Of a stretch of DNA of 24,600 nucleotides, positions 17,657 through 24,258 are shown piece by piece. Source of the DNA: Chitinophagaceae bacterium UBA3961. Its GTDB lineage: Bacteria > Bacteroidota > Bacteroidia > Chitinophagales > Chitinophagaceae. The notes beneath the pieces were generated by a model that saw only the letters and a program-made list of their open reading frames with translations, made no database searches and was not told where the DNA came from. Numbering within the stretch: position 1 is the first letter of the stretch; each line of letters starts with the position of its first letter. Made by a program: the position numbers and the translations under genes. The stretch covers positions 1 to 24,600 of the forward strand of contig DGDD01000274.1 in the NCBI GenBank assembly GCA_002385265.1. Reading direction: 5' to 3'.

Positions 17657-20600
17657 ATGAGAAAATTACTAATGCTTTGCTTAGTGGTACTGGCAGTTTC
17701 TTCTGCAGTAGCACAGAAAAAATCAGCCGTTCAGGCTCCTCCACCTCCTCCGAATGCCGATGAGGTGTTGTTTTCAAATGTTAAATATCGCTTGGTAGGT
17801 CCTTGGCGCGGAGGCCGCAGTGGCGCCGTAACAGGAAGCTACAAGAGTAAAAACACCTTCTATTTTGGTGCCACCGGTGGTGGTATCTGGAAAACTATAG
17901 ATGGTGGAAGCAATTGGAAAAACATCAGTGATAAATACTTTGGAGGTACTATGGGTGCTGTTACGGTAGCTCCATCAGATGAAAACATCCTCTATGTGGG
18001 CGAAGGTGAAAATACCATGCGAGGTAATGTGGCAGAAGGATTGGGCGGTATGTGGAAGAGTGAAGATGGTGGACGAACTTGGAAAAACATCGGATTGAAA
18101 GATGCGCGTCATATTGTTCGCATCATTGTTCACCCACGCGATCCCAATACGGTATGGGTAGCTTCAATGGGTCACTTATTTGGACCAAACGAAGAGAGAG
18201 GTGTGTATAAAACAACCGATGGCGGTAAAACATGGAAAAGAACCTTATTTGTGAACAGTCAAACCGGCGCTTCCGATTTGGTTTTAGACCCCAATAATCC
18301 ATCCATAATGTATGCAGGCACTTGGAGATTGATTCGCACACCTTATAGCTTGGAAAGTGGTGGTGAAGGCAGTGGCTTGTGGAGAAGTACCGATGGCGGC
18401 GAAACTTGGTCGAACATCAGTGCTAAAAAAGGTTTACCAAAAGGAATTTGGGGTATTGTTGGTGTTGCCATTGCACCTTCTAATACGGATAAAATTTATG
18501 CGATCATTGAAAATGCCGGTGGTGGTTTGTTTGTAAGCGCCGATGGTGGTGAAACATGGACACTCACCAGCAGCGATAATAATATTCGTCAACGTGCTTG
18601 GTATTATACTAAAGTGTTTGTTGATCCTAAAAACGAGAACATCGTTTACTGCCCGAATGTAAACTTCATGGTAAGTAGAGATGGTGGCAAAACTTTTGGA
18701 TCGTTGAGAACTCCTCACGGAGATCACCACGATTTGTGGATCGATCCCGAAGATCCTAAACGAATGATTGTGGCAGATGATGGTGGTGCTCAAATAAGCT
18801 TCGATGCAGGAAATAATTGGAGCACGTACGAAAACCAGCCTACCTCTCAAATCTATCGTGTTTCAACCGACAATTCATTCCCTTATAGAATTTTGGGAGC
18901 ACAGCAAGACAATAGCACCATTCGTATCAAACACCGTACTTATGGAATGGCCATCACCAACGACGATTGGGATGTTACTGCCGGAAGTGAAAGTGGATAT
19001 GTAGTAGCCGATCCGTTGAACCCGGATGTTGTTTATGGCGGAAACTATGGTGGCTATCTATCGAGATTGGATCATAAAACCGGGGAGAACAGAGCCATTT
19101 CTGTTTGGCCTGATAACCCCATGGGCGCAGGAGCGGATGTTCAAAAATTCCGCTTCCAGTGGAACTTCCCTATATTCTTCTCTCCCCACAATCCAAAGCG
19201 TTTGTATTGTGCAGGCAATGCTTTGTTTGTAACAGAGAACGAAGGTGCAAGCTGGGAACAAATTTCACCGGATCTTACTACCAACGACAAAGCCAAGCAA
19301 GTATCGAGCGGTGGTCCTATTACGAAAGACAATACCTCGGTTGAATACTACTGTACCATTTTCACTGCTACTGAAAGTCCGGTTGAAAAAGACTTGTTAT
19401 GGGTAGGTAGTGACGATGGTGTGCTCAGTGTAAGTAAAGACGGTGGAAAGAATTGGGAGAACGTAACTCCAAAAGATTGCCCAAAATGGATGATGTGGAA
19501 CTGCATAGAAGTGGATCCTTTTAAGAAAGGAGCCGCCTATGTTATAGGAACACGTTATAAATTAGATGACTTCGCTCCTTATATCTATAAAACCGAAGAC
19601 TACGGAAAAACATGGAAGTTAGTGGTAAATGGCATTGATAAAATGCATTTTACTAGAACCATGCGTGCCGATAAAAAGCGTCCCGGTTTGTTGTATGCAG
19701 GTACAGAATACGGTATGTATATCAGTTATGATGACGGTGCCAACTGGAGAAAATTCCAATTGAACTTACCCATTGTGCCTGTTACCGATTTAACGATCAA
19801 AAACAATGATTTAATAGTAGCTACGCAAGGACGTGCGTTTTGGATCATTGATGATCTTACCACAGTTCAACAATACGAAACAGGTATCGCCGCAAAAAAA
19901 ATACATGTATTTCCGGTGAATCCTGCATTCAGAATCCCTGGAGTAGTTTCTCGTTTCGGACCATTAAGAGCGCCTGTTAATGCCGGAGCGAATCCTCCAA
20001 ATGGAGTTGTAATCAATTATTTGGTGGGAGCAGTAACTGATAGTACCAAGGCTTCTATTGCTATTAAAGATAAATGGGGAACAACGGTTAAAACGTTTAG
20101 TACAAGTGGAAAAGACAAATTAGAAGTAAAGGCAGGTATGAATCAGTTTGTTTGGAATTTGTATTATCCGGAAGCAGAAACCATTGATGGAATGATTTTG
20201 TGGAATGGTACTCCGGGTGGCATTGTTGCTCCTCCGGGCGATTACGATTATGTATTGAAAGTTGATGGCGATTCTATACAAGGGAAGTTTACCATTGTAG
20301 CAGATCCGAACTATAAATGTTCTCAGGCCGATTACGAGGCTCAATTTGAATTCCTGAATAAAGTAATGGGTAAATTCAATGAGGTTCAAAAAGCAATTAA
20401 AGACATCCGTTCTGTACGCAATCAAATCAATGATTTTATTGCAAAGCAAGGAAAGGATTGTCCAAAAGAAGTGAAGGAAAAAGGAGAGGCTGTGAACAAA
20501 CAATTAACTGCAATTGAAGAAGTATTGTATCAAACCAAAGCAAAGAGCGGTCAAGACGTATTGAATTTCCCTATTCGTTTGAACGATAAATTGTCGGGTG

Positions 20601-20788
20601 TATTTGATATGGCCAATAGCGGCAATATGGCACCACCAAAGCAAGCGAAAGAAGTATTCGCAGTATTGGCGGGTCAATGCGATGAGCAATTGGCAAAATT
20701 GAAAAAGGTAATGGTTGAAGATGTGAAAGCCTTTAATGATCTAGTGAGAGAGAAAGCCTTGCCGGTAATTAGTTTAAGTAGTAAGTAA
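17657..20788 (+). CDS. Exported Asp-box beta-propeller protein (VPS10/sortilin-like), second paralogue
   Basis: ATG 17657 is preferred over the in-frame ATG 17636 because MRKLLMLCLVVLAVSSAVA-Q is a compact signal peptide; the upstream start adds seven residues. The 1043-residue product has the same plan as its neighbour. After a proline-rich linker (QAPPPPPNADEV) come about eleven Asp-box-like blades (TIDGGSNW, SEDGGRTW, TTDGGKTW, STDGGETW, SADGGETW, SKDGGKNW, TEDYGKTW, SYDDGANW and others) up to roughly residue 740. An Ig-like segment (APPGDYDYVLKVDGDSIQGKF) and a C-terminal helical region (FNEVQKAIKDIRSVRNQIND) follow. The shared phrase ISPDLTTNDK in both confirms common descent. Catalysis is not shown; carbohydrate or peptide binding outside the inner membrane is the safest guess. 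Confidence 0.85.
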   Translation: MRKLLMLCLVVLAVSSAVAQKKSAVQAPPPPPNADEVLFSNVKYRLVGPWRGGRSGAVTGSYKSKNTFYFGATGGGIWKTIDGGSNWKNISDKYFGGTMGAVTVAPSDENILYVGEGENTMRGNVAEGLGGMWKSEDGGRTWKNIGLKDARHIVRIIVHPRDPNTVWVASMGHLFGPNEERGVYKTTDGGKTWKRTLFVNSQTGASDLVLDPNNPSIMYAGTWRLIRTPYSLESGGEGSGLWRSTDGGETWSNISAKKGLPKGIWGIVGVAIAPSNTDKIYAIIENAGGGLFVSADGGETWTLTSSDNNIRQRAWYYTKVFVDPKNENIVYCPNVNFMVSRDGGKTFGSLRTPHGDHHDLWIDPEDPKRMIVADDGGAQISFDAGNNWSTYENQPTSQIYRVSTDNSFPYRILGAQQDNSTIRIKHRTYGMAITNDDWDVTAGSESGYVVADPLNPDVVYGGNYGGYLSRLDHKTGENRAISVWPDNPMGAGADVQKFRFQWNFPIFFSPHNPKRLYCAGNALFVTENEGASWEQISPDLTTNDKAKQVSSGGPITKDNTSVEYYCTIFTATESPVEKDLLWVGSDDGVLSVSKDGGKNWENVTPKDCPKWMMWNCIEVDPFKKGAAYVIGTRYKLDDFAPYIYKTEDYGKTWKLVVNGIDKMHFTRTMRADKKRPGLLYAGTEYGMYISYDDGANWRKFQLNLPIVPVTDLTIKNNDLIVATQGRAFWIIDDLTTVQQYETGIAAKKIHVFPVNPAFRIPGVVSRFGPLRAPVNAGANPPNGVVINYLVGAVTDSTKASIAIKDKWGTTVKTFSTSGKDKLEVKAGMNQFVWNLYYPEAETIDGMILWNGTPGGIVAPPGDYDYVLKVDGDSIQGKFTIVADPNYKCSQADYEAQFEFLNKVMGKFNEVQKAIKDIRSVRNQINDFIAKQGKDCPKEVKEKGEAVNKQLTAIEEVLYQTKAKSGQDVLNFPIRLNDKLSGVFDMANSGNMAPPKQAKEVFAVLAGQCDEQLAKLKKVMVEDVKAFNDLVREKALPVISLSSK

Positions 20789-20811
20789 AATTTAATACAA
20801 TCATTGTTTAG

Positions 20812-20840
20812 AGCCGCATAGGAAACTGTGCGGCTTTTTT
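20812..20840 (+). terminator. Intrinsic terminator of the second beta-propeller gene
   Basis: AGCCGCATAG (20812-20821) pairs with CTGTGCGGCT (20826-20835), including one G-U pair, closing a GAAA tetraloop (20822-20825), followed by five more T residues. It starts 24 nt after the stop codon. Confidence 0.92.
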
Positions 20841-21350
20841 ATGGGAGACGAGGAAATAGAGGAGCGAGGAGGCGAGGAAGCGAGGAAATACAGAGAAGGA
20901 ACAGGAGGAGGAACAGGGGGGAATACAGGAGACGAGGATGAGAGGAAGGAGGCTGGTTTTGCGCAGCAAAAGCAGTCGAGTTTATCCCGTGAGGAACGAT
21001 ACGGGACAGGCGCAGCCGTTGCGGGAAGCGAGGAAATACAAGAAGTAGAAAATGTTTATGAATAGACGCAATGATTGTAGCTGAGGTCCGCCGTCGATTT
21101 ATCGCGGCGGAGTTTCATAAAACGAATTTTGTAGCAACGCGATTTATCGCGTTGGATGAATGGGAAAAACAGGAAGCGAGGAAATACAGAGAAGGAACAG
21201 GAAGAACAGGGGGGGGGTACAGGAGCGAGGAGAAGAGGAGACGAGGAAATACAGAGAAAGAACAGGAGGAAGAGCAGGGGGAATGCAGGAGCGAGGAGAC
21301 GAGGAAGCGAGGAAATACAGAGAAAGAACAGGAAGATGAGCAGGAGGGAG
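20841..21350. repeat. Purine-rich degenerate repeat array (65-66 bp period in its second half)
   Basis: Directly after the terminator, the plus strand becomes almost only A and G, built from the words GAGCGAGGA, CGAGGAAATACAGAGAA and GAACAGG. The word CGAGGAAATAC starts at 20881, 21029, 21177, 21242 and 21308; the last three are a tandem series with steps of 65 and 66 bp. The G-run at the same place in the units varies (6 at 20916, 9 at 21209, 5 in the third copy). The mixed steps shift the reading frame between copies, so the glutamate/arginine-rich frames that run through it are not credible genes. Hairpins interrupt the array: TTTTGC-GCA-GCAAAA (20957-20971), TCCCGT/ACGGGA (20985-21006) and the pair at 21088-21154. 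Confidence 0.85.
21088..21154. repeat. Two hairpins with common core CGA-TTTA-TCG
   Basis: First hairpin: CCGCCG (21088-21093) and CGA (21095-21097) pair with TCG and CGGCGG (21102-21110), with one bulged T. Second: CAACGCGA (21135-21142) pairs perfectly with TCGCGTTG (21147-21154). Both have the loop TTTA. The outer stems differ while the core CGATTTATCG is constant, suggesting compensating changes in one repeat family. Confidence 0.75.
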
Positions 21351-21480
21351 CGCTGCGAAACCGCTGTGGTCTCTGCGCTGGTTCCTGAGCTTGTCGAAGG
21401 ACGCTGCGGTGAAAAAATCTTCGCGGCTCCTCTGCGTTCTCTGCGCTCTCCGCGGTGAACCCTAAAACCCTAACACCCAA
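21351..21480. repeat. Mosaic of short dispersed repeats (CTCTGCG-type and CCTGAGCTTGTCGAAGG)
   Basis: This stretch has repeated CTCTGCG words (21371, 21431 and 21439 regions), the motif CTGCGGTGA (21404-21412, also at 8614-8622 in the other repeat gap) and CCTGAGCTTGTCGAAGG (21384-21400). From memory, these words recur in intergenic DNA of many environmental bacteria. No reading frame here is credible. Confidence 0.65.
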
Positions 21481-21559
21481 AAACTTCCCACCAAACACCA
21501 AGTAAAACTTCTCACATCGTAGAACGGACAAATCGCAGCCCTTTCTAGTTAATTTACGC

Positions 21560-21590
21560 TTGACATTCTTTATAAACAGCAGTAGCTTTA
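21560..21590 (+). promoter_or_regulatory. Putative promoter of the small transcription unit
   Basis: TTG at 21560-21562, 20 nt, then TAGCTTTA at 21583-21590, which differs from TAnnTTTG only in the last base. It is the best promoter-like pair in the gap 20841-21939. Confidence 0.4.
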
Positions 21591-21683
21591 TTACTGTTGA
21601 AGCGATCAACTTGTTAGCACCCTTCCGTTCTAACTAACCCCAAGCTATCAAGTGTGTTTTCAGGACTATTAAATCCATATCAT

Positions 21684-21764
21684 ATGAAATACACCTTGAC
21701 TACTAGTTACCTGATCAATTTACTATTGACAGTTGTGATATTTGCAATACTATTTATTGCTTAA
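21684..21764 (+). CDS. Putative 26-residue single-span membrane peptide
   Basis: ATG 21684 opens a frame of 26 codons ending TAA 21762-21764. The product starts with the short polar stretch MKYTLTTSY, and residues 10-26 are almost wholly hydrophobic (LINLLLTVVIFAILFIA), the form of a small single-span inner-membrane protein. It lies about 95 nt downstream of a Bacteroidota-like promoter, behind a leader with two small hairpins (GTTGA/TCAAC 21596-21610; GTTAG/CTAAC 21613-21634), and runs into a T-run at 21768-21776. I do not recognise the peptide. At this length chance cannot be excluded, and the same transcript could be a small RNA instead. Confidence 0.4.
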   Translation: MKYTLTTSYLINLLLTVVIFAILFIA

Positions 21765-21776
21765 TTGTTTTTTTTT
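21744..21776 (+). terminator. Possible weak terminator overlapping the end of the small frame
   Basis: GCAAT (21744-21748) pairs with ATTGC (21756-21760), and a run of nine T residues follows at 21768-21776. The stem is short and AT-rich, so the call is tentative. Confidence 0.35.
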
Positions 21777-21854
21777 GATTTCGGTTCTGCTTTTTCTTTT
21801 CTTAACTGTAAGCATGCAGAGAGGCTGTCCTATGCCAACCTCAGACTGTTTTTC

Positions 21855-21887
21855 CCAAAAAGAAAGGCTGTCTTTTAGAGACAGCCT
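21855..21887 (-). terminator. Intrinsic terminator of the GH109-type gene
   Basis: AGGCTGTCT (21865-21873) pairs perfectly with AGACAGCCT (21879-21887) over a 5-nt loop. On the minus strand the stem is followed by TTCTTTTT. It begins 53 nt downstream of the stop codon of the minus-strand gene. A second copy of AGGCTGTC at 21822-21829 could compete for the same arm. Confidence 0.85.
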
Positions 21888-21939
21888 CCTGTTGCTTTTC
21901 AGAACCTTGACCTTTTATCTTTACAGTGTAACTACTAGA

Positions 21940-23373
21940 TTATTGATTCGCTATTTTGCGAACCCCGGTGTTACCACCTCCCGCCAATGTAATATCGTGC
22001 GGCTTGTTCTTTTTCCACGCACCTCTTGTGAAATCGGGTACGTCAATACTTTTTGATCTATTGTTTACAGATTGTTCGCTTAAAGGAACCACTACGCTCC
22101 AACTTGCTGCGTCGTAAACGTTTTGGTCGAGTGGCAATCCGTTTCTCAAACAGTCGATCAATCGCCAATCCATGATAAAGTCCATTCCACCATGTCCACC
22201 TACTTCTTTCGCAATTTCACCGATGTGTTTTACGATTTCAGGGCTGTGTTTTGCATACAATTCTTTTAACTCTGCATCTTTGATCCAACTGTGTCCAAAG
22301 CCAATGCGTTCAGGGCCGGGCCATTTTTGCGCTACCGCTTTTGTCCCACTTACCAAGTGAATTCTGGAATAAGGGCGAGGGGTAGACACATCGTGTTGAA
22401 CCATCATCGATTTCCCCAGATTGGTACGAATAAGCGTAGTGTTCATGTTTCCACGGTATTTCTTATTCGCATAGGGCTTGAAGAAATCATCGGTTTTTGC
22501 CAATTCGTTTGCCATGATGCCTAAACTGAAATCATTGGTGCTCATGGCAACCATATGATCCATTTTATCGCCACGGTTGATATTCAAACATTGGGCAATG
22601 GGGCCTAATCCATGTGTTGGATAGAGGTTTCCATTGTGTTTCATGTTTTGCTTAAGGCGCCACATGTCGGTATAAGCATTCTTATTGAACAAATACTCTT
22701 TGCTCAGGTCATGAATATAAGCACCTTCGGCGTGCACCACTTCGCCAAACAATCCGTTGCGCACCATATTCAGGGTTAACAACTCGAAGAAATCATAACA
22801 GCAATTTTCGAGCATCATACAATGCTTTCGAGTGCGTTCTGAAGTTTCCACTAGTTTCCAGGCATCTTCTACAGTTAATGCCGCAGGCACTTCAGTTGCA
22901 GCATGTTTTCCATTATTCATTGCATGCAAGCAAATAGGAGTATGCAGGTGCCAAGGAGTTGGAGTATATACGAGGTCTACTTCTTTGTGTTCACAAGCTC
23001 TTTTCCAGCCTTCCTCTCCAGAAAATTCAGCGGCTTTGGGGCGGCCCACTTTGGCCAAATGAGCTTGCATTTTGGCAACACGTTCTGGATCTTTATCGCA
23101 CAACACGGTGATTTCAACTCCATCGATGTAACACAGGCGCTCAACGGCCCCACTTCCTCTCATTCCCAAGCCAATTACAGCAATTCGAACAGTTGGTAAT
23201 TTAGGAGCAGCATAGCCGCACATATTAAAAGGCTGTGCCTGAAATTCAGGGCCTTCAAAAGGGAGACGGTCGGCTTCGTCTGTTGTTACTCGGGCAATGG
23301 CCGGACTAGCAGTAACCAAGGTGCCGGTCCCAATTCCCAAATAACGCAAGAAGTTTCTTCTATTCGATTTCAT
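21940..23373 (-). CDS. GH109-type (Gfo/Idh/MocA) protein, Tat-exported, alpha-N-acetylgalactosaminidase-like
   Basis: The 477-residue protein begins with a twin-arginine signal (NRRNFLRYLGIGTGTLVTASPAIA, residues 4-27), so it should be exported folded with its cofactor. KLPTVRIAVIGLGMRGSG (58-75) is the NAD-binding Rossmann start. GH109 enzymes use NAD to cleave N-acetylgalactosamine by an oxidation-elimination route. The residues important in Elizabethkingia NagA have counterparts here: Glu161 in TEVPAA, Tyr219 and His221 in GAYIHDLS, and Tyr251 and His254 in LYPTHGLGPI. ALENxCY appears as LENCCYDF and GHGGMDYF as GHGGMDFI. Exact sugar specificity is not shown, and the wider Gfo/Idh/MocA family includes dehydrogenases acting on other sugars. 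It stands alone, divergent from the methyltransferase, with a clear terminator. Confidence 0.88.
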   Translation of the reverse strand: MKSNRRNFLRYLGIGTGTLVTASPAIARVTTDEADRLPFEGPEFQAQPFNMCGYAAPKLPTVRIAVIGLGMRGSGAVERLCYIDGVEITVLCDKDPERVAKMQAHLAKVGRPKAAEFSGEEGWKRACEHKEVDLVYTPTPWHLHTPICLHAMNNGKHAATEVPAALTVEDAWKLVETSERTRKHCMMLENCCYDFFELLTLNMVRNGLFGEVVHAEGAYIHDLSKEYLFNKNAYTDMWRLKQNMKHNGNLYPTHGLGPIAQCLNINRGDKMDHMVAMSTNDFSLGIMANELAKTDDFFKPYANKKYRGNMNTTLIRTNLGKSMMVQHDVSTPRPYSRIHLVSGTKAVAQKWPGPERIGFGHSWIKDAELKELYAKHSPEIVKHIGEIAKEVGGHGGMDFIMDWRLIDCLRNGLPLDQNVYDAASWSVVVPLSEQSVNNRSKSIDVPDFTRGAWKKNKPHDITLAGGGNTGVRKIANQ

Positions 23374-23557
23374 GTTGGCAATTTTGTGGTTGCAATATCC
23401 TTAATAAAGCCATACGGGGCGTGCTTTCGTAAAATTCGCTCAAACGTTTGCGGACGGTTATTTTGTTAACGGCGACCCTTCTCTTGTTGACTTTCTACAA
23501 ATACTCTCGTTTTTGTGGAAAGCAAGTGTATGACTTTAACGTATTAGAATGACCGAT

Positions 23558-23584
23558 TCTCCGGAAATAGAGTACATTCGGAGA
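23558..23584 (+). promoter_or_regulatory. Inverted repeat ending two bases before a start codon
   Basis: TCTCCG (23558-23563) and CGGAGA (23579-23584) are perfect inverted copies separated by 15 nt, ending two bases before ATG 23587. As RNA it would fold directly over the ribosome-entry zone; it could equally be a protein-binding palindrome. Confidence 0.4.
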
Positions 23585-23586
23585 CC

Positions 23587-24258
23587 ATGTCATTGTTAAG
23601 TCCGCTTGTCAATTGGATCAAGAGGCAGAATCCAAAATTTGCTTTTCTTCATTCACATTTTGGAGACCGCCCGTTTGTGTTATTGGATATTGGCGCAGGA
23701 AACAGCTCCGCATCCAAAACAACGAACCAGTTTCCTCAATGCACCTATTATGGATTAGATCTTCACAAAGACTATAATAACAACAACTCCGATTTTGTGT
23801 GTATGAAAGGTTTCTTCGAAATGAACCTTACAAAACTGGAGTTTGATTCTATCCCCAACAATTTTTTTGATGCCATTTTAATTGTTCATGTGATTGAACA
23901 CTTGCACAACGGAACCGATGTTTTAAAAGGGATGTTGCCGAAGTTAAAACCCGGGGGTGTGTTATATGTAGAATATCCGGGTCCGAGAAGTCTAAAACTT
24001 CCACACATGAAAGGATCACTTAATTTCAATGACGATCCTACACATGTTCGATTGTACTCCGTAAGAGAACTCAAGGTTGTGTTTGAAGAAGTGGGCGCAA
24101 CTGTTTTGAAGGGTGGTACTCGCAGATCTTGGTTTTATGTATTTGCGACACCTGCAAGAATCATCCTCCGAATGTTGCGAGGCAAACCCGTTACCGGAAA
24201 TGTATTCTGGGACTTGTTGGGATTTGCTGAATATGTGGAGGTTAGGAGTGGTAAGTAA
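23587..24258 (+). CDS. Class I SAM-dependent methyltransferase (methyltransferase type 11-like)
   Basis: This 223-residue protein has the order of motifs of small-molecule SAM methyltransferases. Motif I is VLLDIGAGNSSASK (31-44), the acidic end of strand 2 is YYGLDLHKDY (54-63, Asp58 probably contacting the SAM ribose), HVIEHLHNG (101-109) is the hallmark of the type 11/ubiE-like group, and LKPGGVLYVEYPGPRS (120-135) follows. VRLYSVRELKVVFEEVGATV near residue 160 is the usual helix-strand after the core. There is no signal peptide, so it is cytoplasmic. The substrate is unknown; such enzymes often modify sugars or quinones, but no glycan or quinone genes adjoin it. It appears to be a single-gene unit. 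Confidence 0.88.
   Translation: MSLLSPLVNWIKRQNPKFAFLHSHFGDRPFVLLDIGAGNSSASKTTNQFPQCTYYGLDLHKDYNNNNSDFVCMKGFFEMNLTKLEFDSIPNNFFDAILIVHVIEHLHNGTDVLKGMLPKLKPGGVLYVEYPGPRSLKLPHMKGSLNFNDDPTHVRLYSVRELKVVFEEVGATVLKGGTRRSWFYVFATPARIILRMLRGKPVTGNVFWDLLGFAEYVEVRSGK

Noticed and set aside
20881..21350. CRISPR array
   Set aside because: The repeats are degenerate, the intervals between them are also purine repeats rather than unique spacers, and no cas genes are near.
20841..21458. Reading frames of 74-105 codons rich in Glu, Arg and Gly along the purine array
   Set aside because: They arise because a purine-only strand lacks most stop codons. Repeat steps of 65 and 66 bp put the same DNA word in different frames (ARKYREGTG in one place, RRGNTEKEQ in another), so no protein sequence is being kept.
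21560..21576. TTGACA followed by TATAAA as a sigma-70 promoter
   Set aside because: The two boxes are only a few bases apart, far from the 16-18 nt spacing needed; the Bacteroidota-type reading TTG-N20-TAGCTTTA fits better.
21742..22056. 104-codon hydrophobic frame on the plus strand
   Set aside because: It needs a TTG start, runs through the terminator of the minus-strand gene and then antisense through the GH109-type coding region; its second half has no membrane or domain character.
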